From the NCBI RefSeq assembly GCF_014773435.2, contig NZ_JACXAG020000005.1, positions 62,001-126,000 on the forward strand: 64,000 nucleotides of DNA, written 5' to 3'. Of the stretch, positions 35,141 to 44,253 are shown piece after piece. The translations under genes were made by a program, and so were the position numbers. Under the pieces are notes generated by a model that saw only the letters and a list, made by a program, of their open reading frames with translations, searched no databases and was not told the origin of the DNA. The stretch comes from Polycladospora coralii. GTDB lineage: Bacteria; Bacillota; Bacilli; Thermoactinomycetales; Thermoactinomycetaceae. How positions within the stretch are numbered: the stretch's first letter is position 1; every line of letters starts with the position of its first letter.

Positions 35141-35173
35141 GAGAGGTCTGTTCTTTAGTGGAACAGACCTCTC
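35141..35173. terminator. 13-bp inverted repeat before the M50 gene
   Basis: GAGAGGTCTGTTC pairs perfectly with GAACAGACCTCTC around a 7-base loop, between the VOC gene and the M50 gene. No T-run on either strand, so it is a weak terminator or a processing hairpin. Confidence 0.6.
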
Positions 35174-35180
35174 ACTTATT

Positions 35181-35549
35181 TTATCTGATGTGCTGTAGCA
35201 TCTCAACACGATTTCCAAACGGATCACGAAATTCAAAGCGAATATAATTCGGGATGGGAACGGATTCGATGGGGATGATTCCGTGTTGGATCAATTTGTT
35301 TTTCCAGCTCTCAATCTCATCAACAAGATAAGCCAGATGCACTTTTGTTTGTTGACGATCTATACCTGCTTCGGTTCCTACATGAATTTGAAAAGAACCA
35401 ATGTTAAGCCAGAAGCCACCTCGTCCTTGGAGGGGCTTCGGTTTTTCAATTTCTGTAAGTCCGAGTACACCACAGTAGAAGTCTTTTGCTTTTTTCTCCA
35501 TGCCGATCGGAATGGTGATCTGAGCATGGTGAACAGCAGAAATTTGCAT
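35181..35549 (-). CDS. Glyoxalase/VOC-superfamily protein
   Basis: 122 aa. Beta-alpha-beta-beta-beta pattern: HHAQITIPIGMEKKAKDFYC, VLGLTEIEKP, GFWLNIGSFQIHVG, HLAYLVDEIESWKNKLIQHG, RFEFRDPFGNRVEML. His7 or His8, His38-region and the Glu of NRVEML are metal-ligand candidates. Similar to glyoxalase or fosfomycin/bleomycin resistance proteins; substrate unknown. The start codon shares its A with the stop of acnA (TAATG), so translation is coupled to aconitase. Confidence 0.85.
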   Translation of the reverse strand: MQISAVHHAQITIPIGMEKKAKDFYCGVLGLTEIEKPKPLQGRGGFWLNIGSFQIHVGTEAGIDRQQTKVHLAYLVDEIESWKNKLIQHGIIPIESVPIPNYIRFEFRDPFGNRVEMLQHIR

Positions 35550-38272
35550 TAAACTGTAGCTTCTTCTTTATCGTTCAAGATTTGACGAAGTACGGTTTGT
35601 AAGATACCACCGTTACGATAGTATTCGACATCGACTACACTGTCGAGACGAACAATCGCATCAAACTCAATCGTTGTACTGTCCAATTTGGTAGCACGTA
35701 CTTTTAAGATTTGCCCTGGGTAAACCGCTTCGGTTAAGCCGATGATGTCAATTTTCTCACTACCATCAATCCCGAGAGATTTCCAGCTTACACCGTCTTT
35801 GAATTGTAATGGCAATACGCCCATACCGACTAAGTTACTGCGATGAATACGTTCAAAGCTCTCAGCGATTACTGCTTTTACACCCAATAAGTTCGTACCT
35901 TTGGCTGCCCAGTCACGGGAGCTACCTGTACCATACTCTTTTCCTGCCATAACGACGAGTGGTGTATCTTCTTGCTTATATGTCATAGCCGCGTCATAGA
36001 TCGACATCACTTCACCGGTAGGAATATGTTTGGTCACGCCACCTTCTGAACCAGGAACCATTTGATTACGAATACGAATGTTTGCAAAGGTACCACGTGT
36101 CATGACACGGTCATTACCACGACGAGAACCATAAGAGTTAAAGTCGCGAATCTCTACACCGTTGTCCTGTAAGTAGCGGCCAGCAGGACTTGTTTTTGCG
36201 ATGCTTCCAGCTGGTGAGATATGGTCTGTCGTAACAGAGTCAGCAAGTAAGGCTAACACATTTGCACCTTCAATCGCTTCAATACCGGTTACATCAGGTG
36301 CCATATCTACGAAGAAAGGAGGCTCTTGGATATAGGTTGACTTATCATCCCATTCGTACAAGGTTCCTTTTGGCGTCGGAAGTTCATTCCAGCGCTCGTT
36401 GGCAGTAAATACTTGACCATATTGCTTACGGAATTGGTCAGCTGTTACGGCTGCTGCCATCGTATTTGCCACTTCATCGGAAGATGGCCAAATATCTTTT
36501 AAGTAGACAGGCTTACCATCTGTGCCATGACCGATTGGCTCTGTTTCAAAGTCAATGTTTACGGTACCAGCTAAGGCATAAGCGACGACTAGTGGTGGAG
36601 ATGCAAGGTAGTTCGCTTTCACGAGTGGATGAATACGTCCTTCAAAGTTACGGTTACCACTTAGTACAGAAGTAACGGTTAAGTCATTTTTCTCAATCGC
36701 TTCACTGATTTCATCAGATAGTGGACCACTGTTACCGATACAAGTTGCACAACCATAACCAGCTACGTTAAACCCAAGTTGAGCAAGGGGTTCAACTAAG
36801 TTCGCATTTGTGAGATAGTCCGTTACCACTTTAGAACCAGGGGTTAAACTACTTTTTACAAATGGCTTCTTAATGAGACCGAGCTCTACTGCTTTCTTCG
36901 CAACAAGGCCCGCACCTACCATAACACTTGGATTTGAGGTGTTCGTACAAGATGTGATCGCAGCAATTGCGACTGCACCCGTCTCTAAATCAAAGGCACT
37001 ACCATCAAGTGCCGTTACTTTAGCGGATTTTTTCACATCTTCTTCGCTAAGTCCGAATCCACTCTCTTCAATTGGTTTACGCAAAGTTTCGTTCCAAGCT
37101 TGTTTCATATTGGTTAATTCAATCCGGTCTTGCGGACGTTTTGGTCCGGACAAGCTAGGTACAACAGTACCGAGATCAAGTTCAATCGTGTCGGTGAATA
37201 CGGGATCTGCCATATCATCTGTACGATATAAACCTTGTGCTTGATAATATTCTTTTACAAGCTGAATTAAGTTTTCATCACGGCCTGTGCTACGTAGATA
37301 GTTTAATGCTTCATCGTCAACTGGGAAGAAGCCAACTGTAGCGCCATATTCTGGCGCCATATTTGCCACAGTAGCGCGGTCAGCCAGACTAATATTGGAT
37401 AAACCAGAACCATAAAACTCGACAAATTTACCGACAACACCTTTTTTACGTAGCATTTCTACTACAGTAAGGGCAAGGTCTGTTGCAGTTGATCCTTCTT
37501 TTAATTTACCGGTCAGTTTAAATCCGATTACTTCAGGTGTTACAAAGTAAAGCGGTTGTCCGAGCATACAGGCTTCTGCTTCGATTCCACCTACACCCCA
37601 ACCCGCAACGCCTAAACCGTTAATCATCGTGGTGTGTGAGTCAGTACCTACGAGTGAATCTGGGAATACGATGGTTTCGCCATTTTCTTCTTTCGTAGCG
37701 GCGACGTTAGCGAGGTACTCTAAGTTCACTTGGTGAACAATTCCGGTAGCAGGAGGAACAGCACGGAAATTATCTAATGACTCAGCTGCCCAACGCAATA
37801 AACGGTAACGCTCTTCGTTCCGTTTAAATTCGAGATCCATATTGTATTCAAGGGCATCTTCGGTTCCAGCACGGTCTACCATGACAGAGTGGTCAATCAC
37901 AAGATCAACTGGGATAAGTGGATTAATACGCTCAGGGTTTCCACCTACGCGTGCCATAGCAGAACGTAACGCAGCGAGGTCTACTACAGCAGGTACACCA
38001 GTAAAGTCTTGTAGGACGATACGAGCAGGTTTAAAGGCGATTTCTTTTTCAGAGCGCTTGCTGGTCCAAGTGGCAAGTTGCTCGATATGTTCTTTGGTAA
38101 CGGACTTGCCGTCATATTGACGAACGGCTGCTTCAAGTAGCACTTTAATCGATAGTGGCAACTTTGAAACATCACCAATTCCTTGTTCTTCAAGGTCTTG
38201 TAGTCGATAATAAGTATATTCTTTTCCATCAACGTTCAATTTTTTACGAACGTTATATAAGTCTTTCGACAT
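35549..38272 (-). CDS. acnA: Aconitate hydratase (AcnA/CitB type)
   Basis: 907 aa, the usual length of the AcnA/IRP1 type. It isomerises citrate to isocitrate in the TCA cycle with a [4Fe-4S] cluster; the ligand cysteines lie in [14 protein letters not shown] and [35 protein letters not shown] and [15 protein letters not shown] are other signatures. In Bacillus subtilis the homologue (citB) is controlled by CcpC and CodY and the apo-protein binds RNA. Here an IclR-family gene is divergent and the promoter region carries one of two identical operators. Confidence 0.97.
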   Translation of the reverse strand: MSKDLYNVRKKLNVDGKEYTYYRLQDLEEQGIGDVSKLPLSIKVLLEAAVRQYDGKSVTKEHIEQLATWTSKRSEKEIAFKPARIVLQDFTGVPAVVDLAALRSAMARVGGNPERINPLIPVDLVIDHSVMVDRAGTEDALEYNMDLEFKRNEERYRLLRWAAESLDNFRAVPPATGIVHQVNLEYLANVAATKEENGETIVFPDSLVGTDSHTTMINGLGVAGWGVGGIEAEACMLGQPLYFVTPEVIGFKLTGKLKEGSTATDLALTVVEMLRKKGVVGKFVEFYGSGLSNISLADRATVANMAPEYGATVGFFPVDDEALNYLRSTGRDENLIQLVKEYYQAQGLYRTDDMADPVFTDTIELDLGTVVPSLSGPKRPQDRIELTNMKQAWNETLRKPIEESGFGLSEEDVKKSAKVTALDGSAFDLETGAVAIAAITSCTNTSNPSVMVGAGLVAKKAVELGLIKKPFVKSSLTPGSKVVTDYLTNANLVEPLAQLGFNVAGYGCATCIGNSGPLSDEISEAIEKNDLTVTSVLSGNRNFEGRIHPLVKANYLASPPLVVAYALAGTVNIDFETEPIGHGTDGKPVYLKDIWPSSDEVANTMAAAVTADQFRKQYGQVFTANERWNELPTPKGTLYEWDDKSTYIQEPPFFVDMAPDVTGIEAIEGANVLALLADSVTTDHISPAGSIAKTSPAGRYLQDNGVEIRDFNSYGSRRGNDRVMTRGTFANIRIRNQMVPGSEGGVTKHIPTGEVMSIYDAAMTYKQEDTPLVVMAGKEYGTGSSRDWAAKGTNLLGVKAVIAESFERIHRSNLVGMGVLPLQFKDGVSWKSLGIDGSEKIDIIGLTEAVYPGQILKVRATKLDSTTIEFDAIVRLDSVVDVEYYRNGGILQTVLRQILNDKEEATV

Positions 38273-38336
38273 GAAAATACCTCCTTTGGGAATAACACTG
38301 AAATCATGATCAAAAGATCAGACGATTCTGCAACTA

Positions 38337-38353
38337 GTTTCATACAGTGAAAC
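38337..38353. promoter_or_regulatory. Operator 1 (acnA side), GTTTCAYACARTGAAAC
   Basis: A 17-bp palindrome with GTTTCA and TGAAAC half sites around TACAG. It begins 21 bases after the acnA -10 box, thus just downstream of the predicted transcription start. Confidence 0.75.
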
Positions 38354-38374
38354 ATAGTTCTGATTTTCGATATC

Positions 38375-38403
38375 ATTATACAATGCATTGACTGGAATGT
38401 ATA
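38375..38403 (-). promoter_or_regulatory. Promoter of acnA
   Basis: Minus strand: TATACA (38403-38398), 17-base spacer, TATAAT (38380-38375). Confidence 0.65.
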
Positions 38404-38423
38404 CCCCTAGTAAAGAAATTAGC

Positions 38424-38452
38424 TTTAAATTTATGTAAAAGGGGAGTATAAT
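38424..38452 (+). promoter_or_regulatory. Promoter of the IclR-family gene
   Basis: TTTAAA (38424-38429), 17-base spacer, TATAAT (38447-38452). Confidence 0.65.
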
Positions 38453-38472
38453 AGGTGGAAATAAAAAACTCA

Positions 38473-38489
38473 GTTTCACACAATGAAAC
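38473..38489. promoter_or_regulatory. Operator 2 (iclR side), GTTTCAYACARTGAAAC
   Basis: The same 17-bp palindrome as at 38337 with CACAA in the centre. It begins 20 bases after the -10 box and ends two bases before the GGAGG of the regulator gene. Confidence 0.75.
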
Positions 38490-38504
38490 ATGGAGGTTTC
38501 CATT

Positions 38505-39260
38505 TTGAGTGATGACAAAAAATTGACGGTTCGTGCTGCTGAACGTGCCATGGATATCTTGCTCTGTTTTGTAACGGAACAAAAATTAGGCATGATGGAA
38601 ATTGCAACGCGGACAGGTTTAAATAAAAGTACGGTATTCCGTTTACTAGCAACATTAGAAAAGAAAGGCTTTATCAAACGTGATCCAGCTACCGAAAAAT
38701 ACCAGCTCGGTTTTCGAATTTGGGAACTAGCTGCTAATATTGATCATTCCAATGATCCAGCTGTTTTATTCTTACCAGAGATGGAACGTTTACGTGATGA
38801 AATTGATGAAACCATTAGCTTATATATACGAGATGGAAATGAACGTGTGCGTATTCAAGCGGTAGAGAGTATGCAGGCAATACGACGTGTAGCACCTATA
38901 GGAGCCAGAATGCCGCTATCTGTAGGTGCTTCAAGTAAGATATTAATGGCTTATTTAAACGAAGAAGAAATCATACAACAAGTGTTAAATGACGCAGCTT
39001 GGATACAGGATATGAAACTGGAGACCTACGTGGAGCAGCTGAAACAAATTAAAGCGCGTGGTTATGCAATCAGCATCGAAGAGCGTGAAGAGGGAACAGC
39101 AGCTGTTTCTGTCCCTGTCTTTTCGCGAAGAGGTCGCTTTGTGGCTGCTTTGGCAGTTTCAGGACCGGTCACACGGATGAATAAAATTCAGATGCTCCAG
39201 TTTGTACCGATTCTGATTCAAAGTGCATCCCAAATGGGGCGCATGATTGTGGAAGAATAG
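38505..39260 (+). CDS. IclR-family transcriptional regulator, probable aconitase regulator
   Basis: 251 aa from the TTG at 38505 (GGAGG at 38492-38496); an ATG at 38490 in frame has no site. The N-terminal winged helix is LTVRAAERAMDILLCF, LGMMEIATRTGLNKSTVFRL and LLATLEKKGFIKRD. The IclR effector domain follows (about 80-251) with GARMPLSVGASSKILMAYLN and the AVSVPVFSRRGRFVAALAVS signature. It is divergent from acnA, and two identical palindromes sit one at each promoter. It probably represses acnA and itself; the effector is unknown, perhaps a tricarboxylate. Confidence 0.92.
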   Translation: MSDDKKLTVRAAERAMDILLCFVTEQKLGMMEIATRTGLNKSTVFRLLATLEKKGFIKRDPATEKYQLGFRIWELAANIDHSNDPAVLFLPEMERLRDEIDETISLYIRDGNERVRIQAVESMQAIRRVAPIGARMPLSVGASSKILMAYLNEEEIIQQVLNDAAWIQDMKLETYVEQLKQIKARGYAISIEEREEGTAAVSVPVFSRRGRFVAALAVSGPVTRMNKIQMLQFVPILIQSASQMGRMIVEE

Positions 39261-39267
39261 CGTAAAA

Positions 39268-39299
39268 AAGATGCACCGTCTCTTCAGACGGTGCATCTT
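39268..39299. terminator. Terminator between iclR-type gene and doc-like gene
   Basis: AAGATGCACCGTCT pairs perfectly with AGACGGTGCATCTT around CTTC. On the minus strand TTTTTT follows, so it serves the toxin gene, whose last codons lie in the stem. Confidence 0.9.
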
Positions 39300-39691
39300 A
39301 AACGATCGCTCAACCAGATGACCATTTCCTCAAAGTGAAAATGGTCATTTTCTATGCTTTCAATCCAATTAACCTGCTCATCCGTGCTCACTTGTAGTTC
39401 ATAACCGTTTAGTTGTAGAAATGTGAGTGCAGCACACCAACCGGTCTGTCGATTTCCACTACTAAATGGCTTTTGTTTGATAGTTGCTTCTAGTAGTGCG
39501 ACAGCCTTCTCAGGAACACTCGCATAAGCCTCTTTGCCGAAGAGGGTATGTTGTGGTGTATACGTGACAGCTTCTAATATTTGGTTATCTAAGACCCCTT
39601 TGTCGCGATGATCGGCATCTTGATTAAACATACGTATGAGTAACGTATTTAAGTAAATCATCTCATAAATGGATAAATAATAAATAGTCAT
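39284..39691 (-). CDS. Doc/Fic-fold toxin-like protein with degraded active-site motif
   Basis: 135 aa. EMIYLNTLLIRMFNQDADHR, VLDNQILEAVTYTPQHTLFG, and EKAVALLEATIKQKPFSSGN then RQTGWCAALTFLQLNGYEL follow the Doc layout. The Doc motif HxFxDGNKR aligns with KPFSSGNRQ: the His is Lys, Asp is Ser, and KR is RQ. Doc phosphorylates EF-Tu; without these residues that reaction is doubtful, so this is a variant or inactive toxin. Its ATG overlaps the stop of the antitoxin-like gene by four bases, the standard toxin-antitoxin arrangement. Confidence 0.8.
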   Translation of the reverse strand: MTIYYLSIYEMIYLNTLLIRMFNQDADHRDKGVLDNQILEAVTYTPQHTLFGKEAYASVPEKAVALLEATIKQKPFSSGNRQTGWCAALTFLQLNGYELQVSTDEQVNWIESIENDHFHFEEMVIWLSDRLRCTV

Positions 39692-39852
39692 TGATCTTTT
39701 AAATTCTCCAACACTGGTTTATGTGCTTCTAGCACTTCGGCAACGGCATCGAGAAACTGATCATTCATGGCAGGTACGGGTGACGTATTTTGGCTTACTT
39801 CCTTTACTTGATCTTTCATAAAAACATCACGAATATGAAAATTTTGCACCAT
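39688..39852 (-). CDS. 54-aa antitoxin-like protein upstream of the Doc-like gene
   Basis: The sequence begins MVQNFHIRDVFMKDQVKEVS and ends EVLEAHKPVLENLKDQ. AAGGAG lies before the ATG at 39852. It has a Phd-like size but no recognisable Phd DNA-binding domain; the acidic helical C-terminus (FLDAVAEVLEAHKPVLE) could wrap the toxin. ATGA overlap with the toxin gene. The call rests on arrangement, not on family similarity. Confidence 0.7.
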   Translation of the reverse strand: MVQNFHIRDVFMKDQVKEVSQNTSPVPAMNDQFLDAVAEVLEAHKPVLENLKDQ

Positions 39853-40533
39853 ATGATCAAACTCCTTGCTCTTGAGGCTTTTATTTCCATTATAATGTGT
39901 CGATGCCTAGGTAACAAGTGAAAGAAACCAATAAAAACCAGTGAGCTTATAGGATGTTTATTTCTTAGCGAGTATGAAAATTGCTAAATTTATCCATGGA
40001 TATGAAAATGAGCGCACAAAAGGCACTTCCAGGGTCGTGAGACGAGGGAATATGAAGGATTCTATTTGCAAGGGATATTTTATGTATTAAATAGCGCCAC
40101 GTGTTACTTAAAACTTCCTTTCGATTCAAGTGTTTTGTCTCGTTTAGGTGGATAAAGAATCGTTCTATATTTGATTACCAGAGTAGCTTTCCTTAACAAG
40201 GCAATTTAGGATTTGCGAACGAGAATCCTTCCCATTTCAATGGGATAGATGAAAGTGAGCGTTGCTCGGTACTTCCTGCTTTTTTGAGGTGCTTAGAGCA
40301 ACAAAATCTGCTATGATAAGCCCTATAGTACGAAAACACTAAAAATTAGTGATCTTTAATAACTGAATCATATTGGGTTGGTTGGAAGAAACAGTCCGAC
40401 CGTAAAATGATTCCTGTGTAGCGAATTGACGCTTCTAACTTTTTGGGCATGGAATGTGCCTTCGTGGATGGTTGTAGGATACTATGCCAGATGAAGCGAG
40501 AAGCTCAACCACTTTTGGTGGTGAGTAGTTCAC
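39853..40533. other. Gene-poor gap with a copied leader fragment
   Basis: About 680 bases without a convincing gene. At 40111-40137 it contains AACTTCCTTTCGAT and CAAGTGTTTT, nearly identical to the upstream region of the YVTN gene at 41590-41614, so part of that leader has been duplicated without its gene. A small hairpin at 40504-40523 (CTCAACCAC/GTGGTGAG) follows the YVTN stop on the minus strand and may end its transcript. Confidence 0.5.
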
Positions 40534-41586
40534 TTAAGGAGTAATGGCTAGGGCTACTGGCATCGAACCCACTCCTATCGTTGAGATGACCTGATTTGTC
40601 TTAGTCTCAATCACAGATACCGTATTTCCTCCTGAGCCACTAAATTGGCTATTTACTACATAAACATAGCGGTCATCGGCAGTGATACCAAGAGTGAATG
40701 GAAATGTACCCACATCTATTGTTGAAATAACCTGATTCGTCTTGATTTCAATCACGGATACCGTATTTCCATCTAAATTCGCCACATACACATACTGGTC
40801 ATCTAACGTAACCTTAAGTGCGAGTGGACTAGCCCCCACTCTTATTGTTGAGATGACCTGATTGTATTTAGTTTCGATCACGGACACCGTGTTCTCATTT
40901 ATATTCCCTACATAAACATACTGTCCGTCTGCTGTAAATGCAAGAGAGAATGGATCTTCTCCCACTGGTACAGCCGCAATAACTTTGTGCGTCTTAATAT
41001 CTAAAACGAAGACAGTATCGCCCCCTAAATCACTGAGATAGGCATATTGTCCATTGGGTGTGATTTTAATGTTAAATGCAAAAACTCCAGTTCGTATGGT
41101 TGAAATGACGCGATGCATTTTCGTTTCAATCACGTTTACAGAAGCAAAAGAACCGGAAGTAGAATGTAACACATACACGTATTGATCATCTGGTGTGATA
41201 GCGATAGATATTGGGTTATCATTCATTCCAACCGTTGCAATCACTCGATTATCTTTGGTATCAATGACAGTTATGTCATTACTGTTAGTATTGGCCACAT
41301 AAATCAATTGCCCATCATGAGTGATCGCCATCGGTGTTGTGGGGAATTCTATAAATAATAGGGACCCAACTTGTACCTTAGCGATCACCCCATGATTCTT
41401 TGTATCAATGACGGCCACGTTTCCAGGAGTTCCTACGCTTAAAACATAACAGTATTGGCCATTTGGGGAAAGGATCGTTGCGAATGGTAAGCCTCCAGCT
41501 GTAATATTTGAAATGGGTCGATTTACCTTTGTATCAATGACCGATACGTTACTCCCTCCATTGTTCGCAACATAGACAAATGACAT
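40534..41586 (-). CDS. YVTN-type beta-propeller protein, eight repeats
   Basis: 350 aa made of eight repeats of about 43 residues, each with a core like VYVANLDGNTVSVIETK, an IxxIxVG strand, and a PxxLAITPDGQY turn. This gives an eight-bladed or seven-plus-one propeller. There is no signal peptide, membrane segment or sorting signal. Similar proteins bind proteins or sugars at surfaces, or carry oxidoreductase domains that are absent here. AAAGGAAG precedes the ATG. Repeats five to eight are the most alike, suggesting recent internal copying. Confidence 0.9.
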   Translation of the reverse strand: MSFVYVANNGGSNVSVIDTKVNRPISNITAGGLPFATILSPNGQYCYVLSVGTPGNVAVIDTKNHGVIAKVQVGSLLFIEFPTTPMAITHDGQLIYVANTNSNDITVIDTKDNRVIATVGMNDNPISIAITPDDQYVYVLHSTSGSFASVNVIETKMHRVISTIRTGVFAFNIKITPNGQYAYLSDLGGDTVFVLDIKTHKVIAAVPVGEDPFSLAFTADGQYVYVGNINENTVSVIETKYNQVISTIRVGASPLALKVTLDDQYVYVANLDGNTVSVIEIKTNQVISTIDVGTFPFTLGITADDRYVYVVNSQFSGSGGNTVSVIETKTNQVISTIGVGSMPVALAITP

Positions 41587-41941
41587 CTTTTAACTTCCTT
41601 TCGATACAAGTGTTTTTCTCATATTATGTAAATAAAGAATTGTCCTATGTCAGACCTGGCGATTATCCCCAAAAAGGTATTTCATTCGTTTGATACCGTC
41701 CTAGATCCTCAGTCTAATGAGAGATAATCAAGTAACAATAACCGAACGAACCGCTTTTTAGCGAAATGACGTAACATGCGCATGCGAATCATTTGAATTA
41801 AATCTATGAAGTGCAAGTCGGCAAAGAGAAGAACGAGCAGAAGGTGAGACGCGAGTCAAAAGTAGATGAGATGGTGGGAAGAGAGGCATGGGTTAAGTTG
41901 TTTTAAATTAAATAAAGAGGCCTTAGAACAACCATTAAGTA
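41587..41941. other. Intergenic region with repeat copy A
   Basis: Contains the YVTN gene leader (41587-41640) and the first copy of a 53-bp repeat (41856-41908). No gene seen. Confidence 0.5.
41856..41908. repeat. 53-bp intergenic repeat, copy A
   Basis: TCAAAAGTAGAT, a 21-base variable middle, then TGGGTTAAGTTGTTTTAAAT. Both ends are identical in copy B at 42668, and the length is the same. Confidence 0.75.
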
Positions 41942-42505
41942 TTACTGGTGAAAAATACCTCCCTTTTCTTTTTCATCAATAATAATCTTAAATATGTTGC
42001 TAAAGGCCTCCCTGATGTTCTCTTCGTTTTTTTCGTGATTATCTAGTCCTATAGACCATCCTTTAGCACCTCTTTGCTTGTCTTGGTATAGATAACCATA
42101 GGCATAGTAATTGAAGTTTCCAGGTGCGTTTTCAAGATTTAAGTCTGGTTCAGTAAAAGCATAGTGAGGTTTTTTTGAATCCATCCAGAAGATGGGGTAG
42201 GGAAGTTTATGATATATTTCTGCATACTCAGATTCTGCAGCTTTAGTTACATATTCAGGCATAATAAACAAAGCATCAATTTCCGCTTTAGGATCAATTG
42301 TATCCATACTAAACGGCTTAAAACTCACGTTTTTTTCATTCACTTTAGGGGCCTCGCCTACTACTCCTATTATAAGAGGGTGAGATCGTTCCTGTTGAAC
42401 TTTATTATCTTGTGCATCTGTTCCATTGCTACAACCCACAAAGATCAAAAAAACAAACAAGATAACCAATAATTTTTGGATGAAAAACACCTCCAGTCTA
42501 TACAT
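41942..42505 (-). CDS. Putative lipoprotein (187 aa)
   Basis: A lipobox-type signal peptide: LVILFVFLIFVGC with Cys25 as the lipid anchor, then a hydrophilic linker. The mature part contains HPLIIGVVGEAPKVNEKNVS and AEIDALFIMPEYVTKAAESE, which recalls the ligand domains of substrate-binding-like lipoproteins, and YYAYGYLYQDKQRGAKGWSI. No family recognised. Exposed on the outer face of the membrane. It is flanked by the two copies of a 53-bp repeat. Confidence 0.7.
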   Translation of the reverse strand: MYRLEVFFIQKLLVILFVFLIFVGCSNGTDAQDNKVQQERSHPLIIGVVGEAPKVNEKNVSFKPFSMDTIDPKAEIDALFIMPEYVTKAAESEYAEIYHKLPYPIFWMDSKKPHYAFTEPDLNLENAPGNFNYYAYGYLYQDKQRGAKGWSIGLDNHEKNEENIREAFSNIFKIIIDEKEKGGIFHQ

Positions 42506-42667
42506 TATACAATAGTCCTAAGCGGAATATAGTCGTACCCACTGTAGTAACTTGAATAAAAGTGACTCGGAGAAGATGCAGAGAATTCTATATTAAAAAT
42601 GAGCGTGTTAATACCAGATTGTGAAGTTATTTGTACGATAGAAGAATCCACGTATTCAATATTCTAA

Positions 42668-42720
42668 TCAAAAGTAGATAGGGTCGACGGGAGGGTGACG
42701 TGGGTTAAGTTGTTTTAAAT
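42668..42720. repeat. 53-bp intergenic repeat, copy B
   Basis: Same 12-base and 20-base ends as copy A around a different 21-base middle. Its right end runs into an inverted repeat (42714-42726 with 42743-42755) over the stop codon of the next minus-strand gene, possibly its terminator. Confidence 0.75.
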
Positions 42721-42746
42721 AAAGGGGCATAACTAATCTAGTCCCT

Positions 42747-43580
42747 TTATTTAAAGTCATTTCGAAATACCATGTTTGCAATCCCTGCGTATTGCTCCTC
42801 ATTGTTGTACTCACTTACTACGATAGGTCTTGCCTCAATATTCATCTTTTGATTAGAGGGGAAATTAACTTTCCAGTTAACGCTTAAATCAACTGTTTGA
42901 TCTGGTTCTAACTTAAACCCTTGTTCAGACATTTGTTGTATTTGATCATTTTTTACGACTTGGATGTCCTTCTTTTCAAAATCGATATAGTGACTGTTTA
43001 GAACTATATCCTTAATAATCACAGCGTGCTCATTACTATTTTTAACGCTCAAATTGAGCGGTTGAGATACAGGAAATATTCCTATCTCCTTAGACATTAC
43101 TAGTAAGTTGGAAAACTCCCCTTTTCTTATATGGACATTTAGCTCACCTAAGTCTAAAACTTTTTCTAATCCGTTCGTTTTGATTTTTATTTTATTAAAA
43201 GTATGTGTTCCAACCATTCTACTTTGTAAATCTATGTACAGAGCTTTTTGGGACATCTCTCTTTGAGGTGGGTTCTCTTTAATTCGAAACTTACTAAGAT
43301 CAACAATATTTGTTTTAGGCAAAAGCTCAATCACCGTATTTTCTGTTGTAATGTTTAAACTCGAATCATGATTAAAAGCAAGATTTAATACAAAAAAATC
43401 TATTGGATTGCTCCCGATATATGACTCGTAATTACCTTCGTTTTTCACCATTTGTATATTAAGGTTATCCTCTTTTTGTGAAAATACAGAGGATAGATCA
43501 TATTGTTGAATAAAATAAACTAAACATATTGATAAAAACATTACTATTAAGGTAAGATTTCTTTTACTAGAGTGAAACAA
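42747..43580 (-). CDS. Membrane-anchored extracellular protein (277 aa)
   Basis: One N-terminal transmembrane segment (NLTLIVMFLSICLVYFIQQY) followed by about 245 extracellular, beta-rich residues with Ig-like features (TFNKIKIKTNGLEKVLDLGE, LEPDQTVDLSVNWKVNFPSN). No enzyme motif or family recognised. It follows the secreted 190-aa gene after a hairpin (43613-43645), so the genes may be transcribed together with partial termination between them. Confidence 0.65.
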   Translation of the reverse strand: MFHSSKRNLTLIVMFLSICLVYFIQQYDLSSVFSQKEDNLNIQMVKNEGNYESYIGSNPIDFFVLNLAFNHDSSLNITTENTVIELLPKTNIVDLSKFRIKENPPQREMSQKALYIDLQSRMVGTHTFNKIKIKTNGLEKVLDLGELNVHIRKGEFSNLLVMSKEIGIFPVSQPLNLSVKNSNEHAVIIKDIVLNSHYIDFEKKDIQVVKNDQIQQMSEQGFKLEPDQTVDLSVNWKVNFPSNQKMNIEARPIVVSEYNNEEQYAGIANMVFRNDFK

Positions 43581-43612
43581 CTTCAGCCGCCCTCTCTCCT
43601 ATAAAAGTGCAA

Positions 43613-43645
43613 CAGTTGCTCCGCATTAAACATACGGAACAACTG
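43613..43645 (-). terminator. Hairpin between two surface-protein genes
   Basis: CAGTTGCTCCG pairs with CGGAACAACTG with one mismatch. No good T-run; may attenuate or process the message. Confidence 0.5.
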
Positions 43646-43670
43646 TGAATAATTCAGATTAATCTACAGA

Positions 43671-44243
43671 TCACGTAAGATAAGTAGGATAATATACCGT
43701 CACATTTTTGCTTCCTGTTAGATAACCCCACTTGCCATATACAGACATGACAGATGGACGTACATTAAGAGTCGCGCTTTCACGTGCTGGTATTGTCACT
43801 GAAAATTCCGATGTTCTAGTTATCTTAGTAGATGCAGAATATCCCATGGAAGCTTTAAAAGCATCTTGAAATCCAGCATCTACACTTGTACTATATGTAC
43901 TAGATTTTTCAGTTGTTTCAGTAAACTTATGATAAATTGGATAGTTTTTATTATTTACATATCGTGCAAGTGTAAAAGGAACCCAACAAAGCTCTTTCGA
44001 AGAGTAATAAGTCCAATCATCAAACCAGCTTGGAGATACTACATCCTTTGGATCTTCATATATAAATTCTTTGTCAGGCTTAAAACCTTGAATGCTGGAT
44101 TCAGAATCCAACTTTTTATCATCGGAACCACAAAAATTTCCAGAGGGTTTTAATGGTGTAATCATGTCCTTTGCTAGTACAGAAGATAAAATAGATACTG
44201 AAGTAAACACACACATAAACATTATAGTAAGAGTTTTTTTCAA
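43671..44243 (-). CDS. Secreted protein with Thr/Ser-rich beta repeat region (190 aa)
   Basis: TTG start at 44243. A signal peptide (MKKTLTIMFMCVFTSVSILS...VLA). The mature protein has two Cys (NFCGSD, ELCWVP) and, at about 105-170, alternating Ser/Thr stretches: TETTEKSSTYSTSVDAGFQD, GYSASTKITRTSEFSVTIPA and RESATLNVRPSV. The TxSxS...G...T...VxIPA pattern resembles secreted pore-former-like or surface proteins of Gram-positive bacteria, but no family assignment is safe. Its ribosome site is weak, so it may depend on coupling to the 44-aa gene 10 bases upstream. Confidence 0.65.
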   Translation of the reverse strand: MKKTLTIMFMCVFTSVSILSSVLAKDMITPLKPSGNFCGSDDKKLDSESSIQGFKPDKEFIYEDPKDVVSPSWFDDWTYYSSKELCWVPFTLARYVNNKNYPIYHKFTETTEKSSTYSTSVDAGFQDAFKASMGYSASTKITRTSEFSVTIPARESATLNVRPSVMSVYGKWGYLTGSKNVTVYYPTYLT

Positions 44244-44253
44244 AATATACCTG

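Noticed and set aside
39853-40533. Possible coding remnants in the gap
   Set aside because: Short frames have no start context or recognisable motif; only the leader duplication could be supported.
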